64,000 nt of DNA, from positions 1 through 64,000 of the forward strand of contig JADDOH010010850.1 in the NCBI GenBank assembly GCA_016648135.1, given 5' to 3'. Of this stretch, positions 11,166 through 22,580 are shown piece by piece. Origin of the DNA: Agrypnia vestita. Taxonomy: Eukaryota; Arthropoda; Insecta; Trichoptera; Phryganeidae. Numbering within the stretch: the stretch's first letter is position 1; each line of letters starts with the position of its first letter. The position numbers were made by a program, and so were the translations under genes. The notes beneath the pieces were generated by a model. That model ran no database searches, was not told where the DNA came from, and saw only the letters and a program-made list of their open reading frames with translations.

Positions 11166-11931
11166 GAGTGATATAATTGAAGACCCCATGGCAAGAAGTT
11201 GCTAACTAACATTCAAGTCACTTTGAGATAATTAGACATTTGCATTTCGCCTTTGAAAAATGTGTTTTATGCTAATTCAATATTAATTTTCATTGATTTG
11301 TCACTAAAATATCGAAAAAGTATTTACAAAGTAAAAAAACGCATTTATGCACAAAAAATAAAAATATACTAATTTTCCCTAAAAAAATGTAGTTAATAAT
11401 CATTTTTTCGCCTCTGGAACTCATTATTAATAGAATAACACCTTTTTAAAATTGGTAAAACACGAACATCAAACAACCCTTCAAATGCTATCCGTTTTTA
11501 CCATCCATTATCCAAAATTACAAAATACCTGGCATGTTAATTAATAATACAAAACATGGTATGAACCATTTAAAATGATTGAAAAATAATATATAAGTAC
11601 ATATTATAATAGTCCTATATAGTAAGTAGTAAAATATAGTAAAACAAATATATGACAGTACTGCCAGAGTAAAATTTATATTAACCATAAATATTCCAAT
11701 CAAATTAAAAGGCGTGCTAATTTCAGAATGATGGCATTAACATGTTATTATTGAAGATAACATTCCTCCCATTAGTAACTGATTTGATTTTTATGAAAAA
11801 GTGTAGTTAAAATGTTCATCCCTATGATTTGTACATTTTCTAATTATTTTCAAGTTTTGAACTTATTTCCAATGGAAAGAGCGTACAATATTTAGTTTAC
11901 ACGGCTTATTAACTCATTTTTGACAAAAATG
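11166..11931. other. AT-rich stretch, nothing recognised
   Basis: No coding or repeat feature is supported on either strand. Confidence 0.4.
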
Positions 11932-12290
11932 TTAGTTAACAACTTCTTGGGGGTCTTCAATTTCTCTCTTAAACTGAGGTTGTGTCATATGAAATATGTC
12001 GATGTCGGGGTTACACGACGTGTTATATTTAATTTGAGTTATATTTAATTCGCGGAATATAAAGTAATGTGCAGCTGTCTCGATTGTAATATGTAGGCAC
12101 GCCCCTGCCAGACGCGAGGCGTTGAGAGAGCCAGGATGCTCGTCATCATCAGCGGACCAGCTGGGGGAAGGTTGCCATGGCAACTTGGGATGGTCGGCGG
12201 CTGGTAACGCGATACGCGCGCGAATCCGATATCTCTGGAGAGATTTGGTGAAAATTTATTGGTTATTTGAAGCTGTAGAGGCAATTATAT
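11932..12290 (-). pseudogene. LINE tail plus GC-rich patch
   Basis: The minus-strand frame 11932-12183 ends in NPDIDIFHMTQPQFKREI, a typical end of R1/Jockey-type ORF2 proteins (D-I-D-I-F motif followed by a short basic tail). The upstream GC-rich part (about 12060-12230) reads in the same frame without a recognisable domain. It may be LINE or unrelated DNA. Confidence 0.5.
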
Positions 12291-12439
12291 TGAAGGTTTA
12301 TATACTCACGTACATCCGCGAGAGCGTGTTTGATTTAATTCTCCGATGCTTTATTGGATACGGTGTATCGAATATCGTGTATCTTACTTATGATTGGATC
12401 GGGTGTACATACATCAGTACACTAACTCAATTTTCACAC

Positions 12440-12606
12440 GCAATCGCATTTAAGATTACTAAACAAGAATACCTCAGACGTACGTGTGGCAAATCCACTC
12501 ACGGTAGAGTAAAGAATGAAGATATTAGGAATGAATGTAAAGTCGATCTAGGCATAATAAATATAATTAAAATATTCGGGCATGTTCAGCGAATAAATGC
12601 TATATA
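12440..12606 (+). pseudogene. LINE RT tail fragment
   Basis: Plus-strand residues YLRRTCGKSTHGRVKNEDIR and ...IFGHVQRIN match the pattern of the better-preserved tail at 40835-41229 (RRLCGKSLVDRVRNEQIR, LRWFGHVERM). It is truncated at both ends, with a stop at 12606. Confidence 0.65.
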
Positions 12607-12630
12607 ACAATGATTTGTAACCAATGATAT

Positions 12631-12718
12631 CCAGGGTGTACCAGAGCTAGCAGCAGAAACTTGGCCGGTAGGTTCCTGCCTATGTTGTGAGTCTAAAATG
12701 TTCAAGTCTAAAATGTTT
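12631..12718. mobile_element. Truncated end of palindromic MITE family P
   Basis: Begins CAGGGTGTACCAGAGCTAGC and follows the terminus of the complete element at 16621-17153 for about 70 bp. It then joins directly to a 5'-truncated SINE-A. Confidence 0.75.
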
Positions 12719-12850
12719 TGGAGGTCGCGGGTTCGAATCTCAGTCCAGACTAGCAAGTTAGTCCTATTTTCATAGCACAAGCGTTTAGCTTAGTTTGAAA
12801 ATAGTAAGAATATTGATGTGACACGTATTCCGTGTTCGCATCTCTATTTA
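12719..12850 (+). mobile_element. SINE-A copy, 5'-truncated
   Basis: Starts just before the B-box (GGTTCGAATCT) and runs through the family body to GTGTTCGCATCTCTATTTA. The A-box half is missing. Confidence 0.8.
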
Positions 12851-12999
12851 AAAAAAATATATATATAAATGAACAATATATAGGTATAAACGATGATTTG
12901 CACACAAGCAAACAGTAATAATTAGAGACCTTTAAAATAATGATAATTAAACCAATAAATCAGATAAATAAGATAAGAAGACAAAATAAACCAAAAAAA

Positions 13000-13310
13000 T
13001 AAATATAAAAGATAAAATCAAAACATATTTAAAAGGGAAATGAACAATAATTAGGATACTTTAAAATAAATAAATATATATAATTCATGGGAAACAAAAC
13101 ATAAGCAAAAATTAAATCCTTTAAACTGCAATTAATTCTATTAGTATATTCTAAGTCTAAGTAATTCTTTAATTCGGGTATACTCCTACTACGAAAAATG
13201 TCTACAAATTCCGAAAACTTGTTTCCAAGGCGATGCATGCGTGTTAACGGTGAATTTAATGTGTGGGTGTGAAATCTTGTGGGTCCCTACAAAGAATATA
13301 TAAAACAATT
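13000..13310 (-). pseudogene. LINE ORF2 tail and 3' UTR
   Basis: The minus-strand protein reads LNSPLTRMHRLGNKFSEF, then VDIFRSRSIPELKNYL, a layout seen at the C-termini of Jockey-type ORF2 proteins (SPL-x-R-M ... D-I-F). The last 69 codons (13029-13238) are open. An AT-rich 3' region follows toward 12860. Confidence 0.65.
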
Positions 13311-13317
13311 ATCGATT

Positions 13318-13360
13318 TCTAGTATTTCAATTGCCTCCCACAATCACGATTCCGTACGTG
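13318..13360 (+). repeat. Short LTR-end fragment
   Basis: CAATTGCCTCCCACAATCAC matches the 3' end of the LTR family at 8602-9081 and 27290-27755 (TTGCCTCCCGCAGCCACGAC). Only the last part is present. Confidence 0.5.
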
Positions 13361-13504
13361 AAGTTACTGTAATAAGTGTAACGCCATAAAGCTACGTGGT
13401 TCCATTTTGAACTCTTTTGAATCCCTCCCTTCCTCCATGCAGCCCTAACGTGGCTTTTGTCTTCACCCTTCCTACACCCTTCGAGTGGAAAGTAGTATTT
13501 TCCT

Positions 13505-14038
13505 TAATGTATATTATAGACATCTCACAGAGATGAAACTGTATTTCTTATGGGAAAGTAGGCATAGAAGTCATTTGGGTGTACATAAGACTTATGACCT
13601 ATCTTTATGGTTGGCTTAAGTGATCACTTTACATAATGTAACATTCGCCATTTCCACCCATGATAGAATATACCATGCTTATTCATTTTTTGGAAGTTGT
13701 ATATATGTTCAAATTGCGTGAAGAGCTTTCACATATGAGTTGTAATCGCCTTTCCATGCGGCCTGTATAAAGCCATTTTCATTCCCCTAAATCCCCACAG
13801 ATGTCGCTAATGGAAATGGCGAATGTTACATTGTGTAAAGTGATCACTTAAGCCAACCATAAAGATAGGTCATAAGTCCTATGTACACCCAAATGACTTC
13901 TATACCTACTTTCCCATAAGAAATACAGTTTCATCTCTGTGAGATATCTATAATATACGTTAATTGATTAATAATGTCTCTGTGACATAAATCCAGCACT
14001 GTTCTGAAAGATTTGAACAAACTCAAAAATATTCTGAA
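13505..14038. mobile_element. FB1 foldback element, complete, 12-bp TSD
   Basis: Two arms of about 143 bp (about 13512-13657 and 13815-13960) are almost perfectly complementary. Each ends in a palindrome of the type TCTCACAGAGA. A short centre separates them. A one-sided tail of about 75 bp (13963-14038, CTGTTCTGAAAGATTTGAAC region) lies only on the right. The whole is flanked by TAGTATTTTCCT at 13493-13504 and 14039-14050. There is no coding capacity. The TSD length and one-sided tail are unlike cut-and-paste elements. Confidence 0.8.
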
Positions 14039-14050
14039 TAGTATTTTCCT

Positions 14051-14478
14051 ATTAAAGATGTCAGAACTTATGAAATCGCAATTACGCGTCAGGAAAAATA
14101 GATCGTCCAAATCGTTCGCGTTGTCTCAGGACGAGAACAGTGATTAGGTATGTGTCCCATAATATAAATTGGAACGGTCCAATAAAGCCGGCCCGTATTC
14201 CGCAGTAGGTAGCTGCGCATAATACTTGTTACCCAACACTCGAGAATAACACTGAACAACTTCAACCTTTTATATCCCGCGCTGTGGGCGGGTCTGTCTG
14301 TGGCAGTTGTTGGCATCTCTTCAGGGGCGGACTGGCCCTAGCCCAGGTGGGCCGAAGGTGCGATACAATATTATGTGTGATGCAGAGCGTGCCAAAAATA
14401 TATACCCTAAATTCACGTTTCAATTTTAACATGTTGAGTGGTTCGCATCTTGTGGAAATTTTAAAAGAAATTTAGAGA
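14051..14478. other. Unassigned stretch with mixed composition
   Basis: Slightly GC-richer than its surroundings (about 14090-14350). Two opposing ORFs of 63-75 codons show no recognisable motif. Confidence 0.35.
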
Positions 14479-14728
14479 CACATATGGAAATAAAAGTACT
14501 TGTTTTTATGTTCTACATTTTGTATTTCTTTGATACGCATTTCATCTTATGAGAGCATTATCAATCTAGATATTTTACATTCAACAAATTGTATTTATAT
14601 GTAAAGTATTGAAAAGAATACAAGTTGCTGAATGTAAAATATTTAGATTGAGAAAGCGAAACGCGTCTCAATTAAATTGAATAATAAATTGAAGAACTAA
14701 AAAACGAGTATTTTTATTTCCATATGTG
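14479..14728. mobile_element. Foldback MITE with CACATATGG termini
   Basis: The termini CACATATGGAAATAAAAGTA and its inverted partner at 14708-14728 match over about 21 bp. Inner arms (around TTTACATTCAACAA and TTGCTGAATGTAAAAT) continue the inverted repeat to a centre near 14605. No clear target duplication was found and there is no coding capacity. Confidence 0.7.
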
Positions 14729-14764
14729 TGATTATGGAGTTCTATAAACTTTCCTCCGAAACAA

Positions 14765-15200
14765 TAAATTTAGAGACCATCTTGATAATATCATGAACAA
14801 AGCATATTATACTATGTAGGGATTTATAACAAGAAATGCTCACGACTTTCTAAATTCTCAAAGACTAAAAATTCTCTATATATCACTAGTGCGAAGCGTC
14901 TTGGAATATTTCGGTTATTTGGATAACTTATTATATAAATACGAACACATTAAGAAAGAAGTCAAGTGATTTTGGACAACGATGAATTGAACGTAGTTCA
15001 AAATGATATAGATTCTTGGAAGAACAAGATACCCTGTATAAGAAATCCGGAGTTCTTTATAATGTTGGTTTTCTCCTCATAACGTTGGTTATTTTTCTCC
15101 CATCACAAGAATTTTTTAGAATTTGTTTATGATAGCACTGCATTGATAGATACATTAAATAATAGATATATGCATTTTGCTGGAGCAGCCGACGCTTGTA
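14765..15200 (+). pseudogene. LINE RT C-terminal remnant
   Basis: Reads ITRNAHDFLNSQRLKILY and SLVRSVLEYFGYL in one frame, then after breaks a segment matching the IRNPEFLRI...NNVGYF region of the better copy at 59665-60039. It is the same LINE family, decayed. Confidence 0.65.
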
Positions 15201-15279
15201 ATTGGGATAGTGGGCCGAGATTGAAAAAGGGAGAATATTGTTTTTTTATGTGTATTATTTATTATACACTATATTAATA

Positions 15280-15316
15280 AGACACTAATAGAATACCGAG
15301 TATTCTATTAGTGTCT
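15280..15316. repeat. Perfect 17-bp hairpin, 3-nt loop
   Basis: AGACACTAATAGAATAC (15280-15296), CGA, then its exact complement (15300-15316). There is no T-run or coding context to suggest a terminator. Confidence 0.8.
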
Positions 15317-15507
15317 ATTTTGTAACTATTGTCTGTTGGAATCAATTTGAAAATGATCGTAGTTACGGAGCGTGTATTTAGCCGTAAAGGTTGATGTGCA
15401 TCAGTTGGTCAATACACTCTGCATACAAAATATAATGCACAACAAATGACAGCCCGCTTCGCACAAACTCTGCACTCCTAAAAATGTTCTGTTTTACTCT
15501 TTCTTTT

Positions 15508-15958
15508 AACTCTTAGCATGTGTTTGCCTGCTTGTCTGCCGAAAAAACTTTGGATCGATTTTAAACCCTTTTCCCGTGATCCAATCGAGCTGAAACTTTG
15601 CAGGCAGACTCGTGGCGACAATACCGAGGGTTCCAGGTTCGATTACCGCTGAGTTCACAAATTAATCCATGTGATTTACTCAAGCATGGATGTTTTGTGA
15701 TGTATGTCGCTTCTGTAATTGGACCTCGGGGCTTGTTGAAGAGCAAAAAAAGATAAAAATGATCTAACAAATTTTCGTTTCAAATGTTTTAAATATTATA
15801 GTATTATTTTGGATTGTTCGAAATTTTAACGGTTTTTATTACTCCGTTTCGTAGCGTCGCCTGAAACGAGCCTGAGCGTGGAGTAGGCGTGAAACCTGTT
15901 TCAACTAGTTAATGAGAAAGGTAGTATAATAAAAACTTGTTTTTTATGGGTTAGTTTT
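15508..15958. repeat. Interspersed repeat R, interrupted by SINE-B
   Basis: Landmarks TGGATCGATTTTAAACCCTT, GCAGGCAGACTCGTGGCGAC and, after the SINE, GATAAAAATGATCTAAC ... AAACCTGTTTCAA ... TTTTTATGGGTTAG. An uninterrupted copy lies at 24958-25290 (minus) and a partial one inside the hAT element at 36838-37378. The class is unknown. Confidence 0.75.
15628..15755 (+). mobile_element. SINE-B copy, 5'-truncated
   Basis: Starts ACCGAGGGTTCCAGGTTCGA (B-box) and matches the minus strand of 26690-26885 through GTGATTTACTCAAGC and GACCTCGGGGCTTGTTGAA to an A-rich end. It sits between the CGTGGCGAC and GATAAAAATG halves of repeat R. No clear TSD was seen. Confidence 0.7.
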
Positions 15959-16320
15959 TTAAATCGTCACCTTCAACAGAACACTTAAGTATAATAAAAC
16001 TGTATGTGGTTAAAGTAAAACTTTTTAAAGTAAAATTTTATATTAATAATAAATGGGCCATTGTCTTAAAAACTGTAGGGCCGATTTATATTCCCCATCC
16101 GCCTCTGGTTACTTAAACTCGGTGTTCATTTCCGTGAGCGACCGAGCGGAATTATTCCTCTTTCCTTCCTCCACGAGCAACAGGAGACTGGAGGAATAAA
16201 TTTGTAATTTCAAGCTCTTCCCAGAAACAATACGGCGGATTCAGCAAACTCTCAATGCGCGCATTCAGCGCCGCTCAAATGTCCAGCTGTGAAGTTTCGT
16301 ATCAAGCTTTTGTTGAAACG
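15959..16320. other. Unassigned, moderately GC-rich
   Basis: No motif is recognised. It leads directly into the 49-bp tandem array. Confidence 0.4.
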
Positions 16321-16600
16321 TAACGGATGACCAAATTAAATACAATGTTTTAGCGTAATTGTTAAAATGTAACGGATATCTAAATTAAATACAATGTTTT
16401 AGCATAATTGTTAAAATGTAACGGATAACCAAATTAAGTACAATGTTTTAGCATAATTGTCAAAATGTAACGGATATCTAAATTAAATACAATGTTTTAG
16501 CATAATCGTTAAAATGTAACGGATAACCAATTTAAATACAATGTTTTAGCATAATTGTTAAAATGTAACGGATATCTAAATTAAATACAATGTTTTAGCA
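16321..16600. repeat. 49-bp tandem array with alternating subtypes
   Basis: TAACGGAT starts at 16321, 16370, 16419, 16468, 16517 and 16566, exactly 49 bp apart. Units alternate between GATGACC/GATAACC (A) and GATATCT (B), so the array is best described as about three copies of a 98-bp A-B dimer. A T-tract and MITE P1 follow. Confidence 0.9.
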
Positions 16601-16620
16601 TTTTTTTTTTCTGCATATTA

Positions 16621-17153
16621 TACAGGGTGTACCAGAGCTAGCAGCAGAAACTTGGCAGGTAGATTCCTGACTATGATATGAGTCTAAAATGTTCAATCAA
16701 CCATGTCCTAATATCAATCGTTATGGAGATACGCAATATCAAAATTTTCATTTTTTTTTCAATATTTCTTACTTATTTTTTCCAAAAAGTTGAAGTTTCA
16801 TTACAGTATCTTATGTCGATTATGAAAAATTAATTCGCTTTAATACAAGTCAAATAAAATGATAAAAACCTTGCAAAAATTGAAAAAAAGTCATTTTTTA
16901 CAAGGTTTTTATCATTTTTTTTAAAGTTGTATTGAAGCAAATGAATTTTTCATAATCGATATAAGTTACTGTAATGATAGTTCAACTTTTTGAAAAAAAT
17001 AAGTCAGAAATATTTAAAAAAAATTCAAACTTTGATATTGCATATCTCCATAACTATTGATGTTAGGTCATGGTTGCTTGAACATTTTAGACTCAAAACA
17101 TAGTCAGGAATCTATCGGCCAAGTTTCTGCTGCTAGCTCTGGTACACCCTGTA
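16621..17153. mobile_element. Palindromic MITE P1, TA target duplication
   Basis: The entire 533 bp is an imperfect palindrome. The termini TACAGGGTGTACCAGAGCTA and their inverted partner (17134-17153) match perfectly, with roughly 90% identity across the arms. Flanking TA (16619-16620, 17154-17155) indicates a Tc1/mariner-type insertion. Family members with other termini lie at 25821-26319, 45262-45717 and 46812-47216. Confidence 0.85.
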
Positions 17154-17304
17154 TAACTGATGAGACAAACGCTGTCGGTCAATAAATTTAAATAAACTAA
17201 CAACTTCTTCAATAATAATAAACTCACTAGAATCGGTGTCAACTTTGTTGAATTTAAGTGTTTTTGCTAAGCCCTAGTACATATTTAAAATATGTTTTTG
17301 GTGG

Positions 17305-17500
17305 TCCATGGAGAGGCGGCCGTAGCAGCACGCGTTGAGAGGCGGGTTCGGGGTTGTCAGCCCGGGGTTCAAGCCCCATCTCTGGCCGTTTCATTTCGTT
17401 TTTTTCAGCCGTGAATTCGAACGAAATTAAGGACGTTACACGAAGTTACGGTGACAGACAGACGGGCAGATAACGAAATTATTATGTTTGATGATTATAC
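17305..17500 (+). mobile_element. SINE-C copy (tRNA-derived)
   Basis: Head GAGAGGCGGCCGTAGCAGCA, then CCCGGGGTTCAAGCCCC (B-box with T-stem), body AGCCGTGAATTCGAACGAAA, ACGTTACACGAAGTTACGG, a GACAGACAGACGG run and the end GAAATTATTATGTTTGAT. Minus-strand copies lie at 41340-41770, 55560-55860 and 57690-58095. Confidence 0.85.
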
Positions 17501-17659
17501 TAGCAATTCAAGTCTGAACTGGTCTAGGCGCAAATGTCTTACATAGAATGGTTTCGTTAGGCAAAATTAATAATTCAAACAATTATCTTTCCACAATAAA
17601 TGAGCATTACTACGTATGTCACAATTTTTCAATATTTGACAAAAGGCTTTGTGTTGTAG

Positions 17660-18140
17660 TTTGTGGACTATTTTGCACGAATTTATTAAACCAAACGGAC
17701 GGACGGACAGACAACTAAATTATTATGTTTGATATTATGGAGGTCTCACAGAGACTAAGCAATTTTTTTGTATAGGAAAGTAGGTATGGAAGCCTTTTCG
17801 AGTGTTCATATAGCTTACGACCTATGTACGGCTGGCTAAAGTGATCACTTTACATAATGTAACATTCACCAATTCCACCCATGATAGTCTAACACATCTA
17901 TCAGATTTTTGGAAGCTGGGTATATGTTTAACTTGCACACCATGTTTCGTATGTGAGTTGTATTTTTAATACCGCCACCTGCAGTCGAAAACTTCCGAAA
18001 ATTCCCATAATCCAATGTAATTTTAATAATTCAGAAGACTGTCATTTACACATATAAATAATATTGCTTTAAAAACTCCAATCAAAAAATACATATATCA
18101 TTATCAATAGTGACATCTGTTTTATTTGAAAAATGTGTCT
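17660..18140. mobile_element. SINE-C tail joined to an FB1 copy
   Basis: 17690-17737 repeats the SINE-C end (GGACGGACAGACAACTAAAT, ATTATGTTTGAT). Straight after it FB1 begins with GTCTCACAGAGAC (17744-17756) and follows the family to the AGTGACATCTGT segment near 18120. Only one FB1 arm is present. Confidence 0.7.
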
Positions 18141-18548
18141 TCTACAGAAAAATTACACATATCCACCTTTTTACATAAATTACAAAAATAATTAGGTACG
18201 TAAATTTCAAAAAAATAATCGATAATTTAAGAGTTTCCTTTCAAATTTTCCTACGCCGAAGGACATTGAATGTTTTTTTTCAGGACATATATTAAAATGT
18301 AAAGAAGTTACTCGTGCATCAATTTCTTTAAATATAAATTTATCTGCTTTATTTACAGACATGATTCGAGATATATTATTTGATAAATACAACAAGGAAT
18401 AAAATTATCTTGCATATTCTGAATAAAATGAATTTGGATAATATTTCGAAATTTTCGTGATTAACTTTGTGGAAGTTCATTGTAAATAACTATGAATAGA
18501 ACACAACGTTGTTTACTTCACACAATGACAGTTTAATTAAATAAATTA

Positions 18549-18589
18549 ATTAAAACGTTTTCGATGCTTACTGCATCATCTTCAGTAAT
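18549..18589 (-). ncRNA. Hammerhead-ribozyme-like motif (left arm)
   Basis: Mirror copy of the motif at 18752-18792, read on the minus strand: ATTA/TAAT stem I, CTGAAGA, extra T, GATGC-AGTAA-GCATC stem II, GAA and palindromic AACGTT. Confidence 0.5.
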
Positions 18590-18751
18590 ATACTAACTTA
18601 AGACTAGAAGACATTTTCATCAGACATCCCCCCTTCTTACCATACTAGCCCCTCCCAGCAACCACTTTCACTTTCCGCCTGCCCCTCCCCCGCTCCCGAC
18701 AACTCCCGCCCCATGTAGTAGATAAAATGTCTTCTAGTCTTAAGTTAGTAT

Positions 18752-18792
18752 ATTACTGAAGATGATGCAGTAAGCATCGAAAACGTTTTAAT
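18752..18792 (+). ncRNA. Hammerhead-ribozyme-like motif (right arm)
   Basis: ATTA (18752-18755) pairs with TAAT (18789-18792) as stem I. CTGAAGA is at 18756-18762, then one extra T, stem II GATGC/GCATC (18764-18768, 18774-18778), GAA (18779-18781), AACGTT as stem III and T at the predicted cleavage position. Confidence 0.5.
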
Positions 18793-18862
18793 TAATTTAT
18801 TTAATTAAACTGTCATTGTGTGAAGTAAGCAACGTTGTGTTCTATTCATAGTGAATTTGGAT

Positions 18863-19300
18863 GTTGAAAAGCCGATATTTTTTATCAATGGACCAGTTTC
18901 GTCTGTGTAACGTACGATTCGCAAAGAGTTTTATCATTTTATATGCAGATATGATACAATTCCGCAAAAAGCTTTCTATTACGGGAATCCGTTTCATCCC
19001 AAGTTACATTACATTATCGTCCCTTTGAGTAAAATAAATAAATAAAATGCTGAGGCGAGAGATAAACATTTTAAATGCTCGGGCACTGAGTCATCCGATA
19101 GCTGGACGCGCAAGTTTCCCCCCAGCCTGCCAGAGATTCCAGTAAGCGGATTCCACATGGGTATTTGCAAAGGGGACTTGGCACAGGAGGGATTTTCAAA
19201 TTGGCTTTACCTCGCCTAGCTTTCAACTCCAGTTGGTAATGGCAAAATATAATATTTCGAAATGTTTTCCCGAAAGCTCTACAGTCCCAAGCAGTGGGTG
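18863..19300. other. Unassigned stretch
   Basis: Moderately GC-rich between 19080 and 19230. No recognisable exon or repeat. Confidence 0.35.
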
Positions 19301-19850
19301 TTTTTTTTATTTTTATTTATTTTTATTTAATATTAAAACTACATTTAAATCATAATACATTTGTCTATTACAATCTACTTAGATACATTTTATTTTATTG
19401 CTTTGCCTCTCCAAAAATGAGACTTGCTCATGTGCTTGGTGAGGGGCTTACACTTTATTAGTTTATTTTGGATTTGGCTTATTTGTTCCTTAGCTATATG
19501 TCTTGTTATGCATTGTCAAATTGTATCGATCTAAAGTGTTGGTTTATTTTTTTCTTTAATTGTTGTAAGTCATCGATTTTCTTAATATCTGTAGGTAGGT
19601 TATTGAAGTTTTTTATGCCCAAGTATATGTAGTTTTGTTGACACAGTTTGGTATTATATTTTGGGATTTTAAAATTATTTTTGAATCTTAATGATGTGTT
19701 TTTTTCAAATTTAGCAGTTATGTTTTCTTTAATTAGTTGTATAATTGACGTTTTTTTGTAAACATTCTCTAATTTTGGAACTTGGAATTTAGAGAAAAGT
19801 AATTGTGTAGAGAAGGTTTTTCTTTTTTTAATATTATTTTGATTAAGTTG
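19301..19850 (-). pseudogene. LINE ORF2 C-terminus with A-rich 3' end
   Basis: The minus-strand frame from about 19840 to 19470 reads FQVPKLENVYKKTSIIQLI, then YIYLGIKNFNNLPTDIKKID and a basic coiled tail, the usual end of a group of non-LTR ORF2 proteins (LG-x-K-x-F/Y-N-x-L-P motif). The T-rich run at about 19300-19335 is the poly(A) tail on the minus strand. A similar tail occurs at 49460-49655. Confidence 0.7.
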
Positions 19851-20879
19851 CTTTTATCTCAAAAACTGTTAGTAAATACGTCCCGAATGAATTTTTGGGG
19901 TTGGATGAAGGTGAGCGTCGGTGGTCACCAGTTTGTGGTGATCGATGAATGAGGAGAAGCTGCTTTTTAGGGTCACCACCCGCCCTGCGGCGGGAATTCT
20001 CCAAAGTCGCGAAATATTTGAAGATTTTATTCGCCCGATAAAACAATAAGTTATACAGAATTACGATTATAAAGACAATGATAAATACTCGACGGAGTAG
20101 AGCCTCCGGCCTATGCCGGGGGTCGCTGAGAGACTGACATGTCCGTACAGAGCATTGGCTAGTTTTATATGTTTTGCGAACAAACCACTTTCTTGAAGTC
20201 TAGCTGTTTGTTTATGCTGATGGTGCGATGACCTGTATAGACTCGTGTATCTGCTGTGCCTCGATTTTGTTTACGCGGCATTCTTGCCACGTTTGTGTGT
20301 GTGTGGCCTAGATTGGTGGTTTATGTATTAATGGTATGTATGACGCCATAAATTTATGTAATCACAGAGTTTTATAGTAAGACAGACATAGTAAAAATAC
20401 ACCTAAAATGAATGTATAGCAATGAGATAAAAAAATTCATATCTGGGTCATTCTTTTTTTATTGTCGTTTTACGTTTTATTTATTAAATACAATTAAAAC
20501 CTCATTTCCTTACAGTTTCTAAAACATATTATTATGAGGAGGTATCTTTAAACCTAAATTATTAAACAAAACAAAAATTATCATTTTTAAATACCACCAC
20601 GTTACGAAAATAGACGGATAGTTAAACTAAAACAAAAAAGAGAATGACCCATCTACCGTCTGTAAATTACAATTATACCAAAAACTGAACTATACAAATT
20701 GTCAGATCTGATTTATATTCTGAATAATTAAGGAGAGACTCTCAATCATTTGCGTAAGTTGAATAATGATTTTTTTTTAACATTTCGCTAGAAAAGAAGA
20801 AAGCCTAGATATTTGTCTTTGATATTTATCTGAGATTATCTGAGATCATTCAGAATTTTATTTGAGTTTGGGATACATA
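19851..20879. other. Unassigned stretch
   Basis: A 67-codon minus-strand ORF (19843-20046) in a GC-richer patch has no recognisable motif. The remainder is AT-rich. Confidence 0.35.
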
Positions 20880-21275
20880 ACAACAAGCTTGCTGTCGCGG
20901 ACCACGTCGAGGACTGAAGATGAAGATGAAGAGTAAGATCCCCCACTCATTGAAATGACCAAGTGGAAGAAGCTACAGGCACTTTTCTGGTGACAGCGCT
21001 AAGATCTGCAGGATGCCGGGAGAGATGGAGAATAATAGTCAAGAGGGAGGGAGGTCACGACGAGGATCCCGATCCTCAGTCATAAGGGATCGATTTGAAT
21101 GATGAAAACATTTTGTTGATATGGACAATGAGGGCAAGGATGAGAATTTTTTTGTGTCTTGAGTTTTGAGGCGTATCTTTGGACCAGTTCTGGATAATGA
21201 AATTCGGTGGAGGCGCTACAATAATGAGCTCTACACTTTGTATAAGGCGATCGTCTAGCAAAGTGAGCAAAATTC
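20880..21275 (+). pseudogene. LINE-derived fragments
   Basis: 21164-21262 encodes VLRRIFGPVLDNEIRWRRYN followed by NELYTLYK, a well-known segment of insect endonuclease/RT elements between RT and the C-terminal tail. The GC-richer piece before it (20900-21090) looks like the RT tail of another copy (DLQDAG...). Stops and frame changes show it is dead. Confidence 0.6.
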
Positions 21276-22580
21276 ATTCATTTTTAGCGTACCTTTCCTT
21301 GCATTTTGTATCACGTTTTACTTAAAATAACACAAAATAAACGATTAAATCAATTTAAAAATTACCAAACCGACGATGTTTTAAAAATGAAGAAAATTGG
21401 TCCAATTTGCTGGCCTTATAGGACTGTGTGGACTTGGGGTGTGTCTTTTCTTCAATAAAATTACAGAGGAAACGATTATCTTAAATTTATTAAAATTAAT
21501 GTGAATTTTTTCCGATAGTTTACATAACATTTATGTTTTAAATTTTTTTTAATTTTTAAGCGGTTCTTTCAATCCTTTTTACATTCGACACTGTTGCATT
21601 AAAAGCCATCTCTTTAAAATCTGATAGACGACGAATATTTAGATCACATATTTTTTGGATGCCCCATTAATGACCTTTACTGAAACTTTATTCAAGATTT
21701 CTCTTATTATAATATTCCATTCCCATCATCATCCCAACTCTATTATCTTCCAATGATCAAATCTTCTTAAAATTACTAACAAGATTCCTAAAAGCTAACG
21801 GTATAAATCAATGAAAATTAAATAAACTAATATCATGCAACAATATCCTTCTCCATTACTACTAGAATTGAATTCGAATAATGTTTATCCTACAAACAAA
21901 TAAAATAAATCGTTTACAATTTCAAATTCTAAAATAAAGGAAAAAAACGCACCCACACACCAGTTGCCAACGAAAAAATACACTTTTTTTTTGGCAAGAA
22001 CACCCCATAGGGGTGAAACGCCAGCAAAGAAGAAGAAGAAAAGTTGACAACTTTTTTACTTCAGTAAATCTAAAGAATATAGGTTTATTTTAAATTTAAA
22101 TAAATATAGCGAAAATAAAATAATACGAGTAAAATAAAACGTATTTCCAAAGGTGAATCCTGGAAGACCACTTCCACGAAACTAGAATATATTTATTTTG
22201 CTGGGCAGCAAAATAAATATATTTATGAAAACTAAAACAGCGCGTGTTTGAGAATTTGAATAATTAGTTTTGTTCTGAAATGTTGAAGGAAAGATTACTC
22301 TCGTGTTGAATGAGGAACGAATAAACATGCGACGTAAGCCGATACAATTGCACCCACTGCAGCCTGCTAATTAGTCTGCATTGTTCCAACTCTTTTAAAA
22401 CAAACAGCAGTGACATTTTCTCCTCTGCATCAAAGGTTGTCAATCTGTAGCTAGCGTAACAGTGAAAAATGATCTGTTCGAAGGAATCTACATATTAATT
22501 ACCCTAACCAATATCGTACGTTTCTGCATTTGGATGATGATTTTTATTTGTATACAATAATTTTGGCGTGGTGCCCATTA
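21276..22580. other. AT-rich stretch, nothing recognised
   Basis: No coding segment, tRNA-like box pair or terminal repeat identified. Confidence 0.4.

Larger units (their letters stand above)
18440..18851. mobile_element. PLE-type foldback element, 11-bp TSD
   Basis: Arms 18490-18617 and 18724-18851 (128 bp each) are nearly perfect complements around a 106-bp C-rich, pyrimidine-biased centre. A 50-bp tail (18440-18489) is present on the left only. TGAATTTGGAT flanks both ends (18429-18439 and 18852-18862). Each arm carries a hammerhead-like motif, the PLE hallmark. No protein-coding region remains. Confidence 0.8.
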
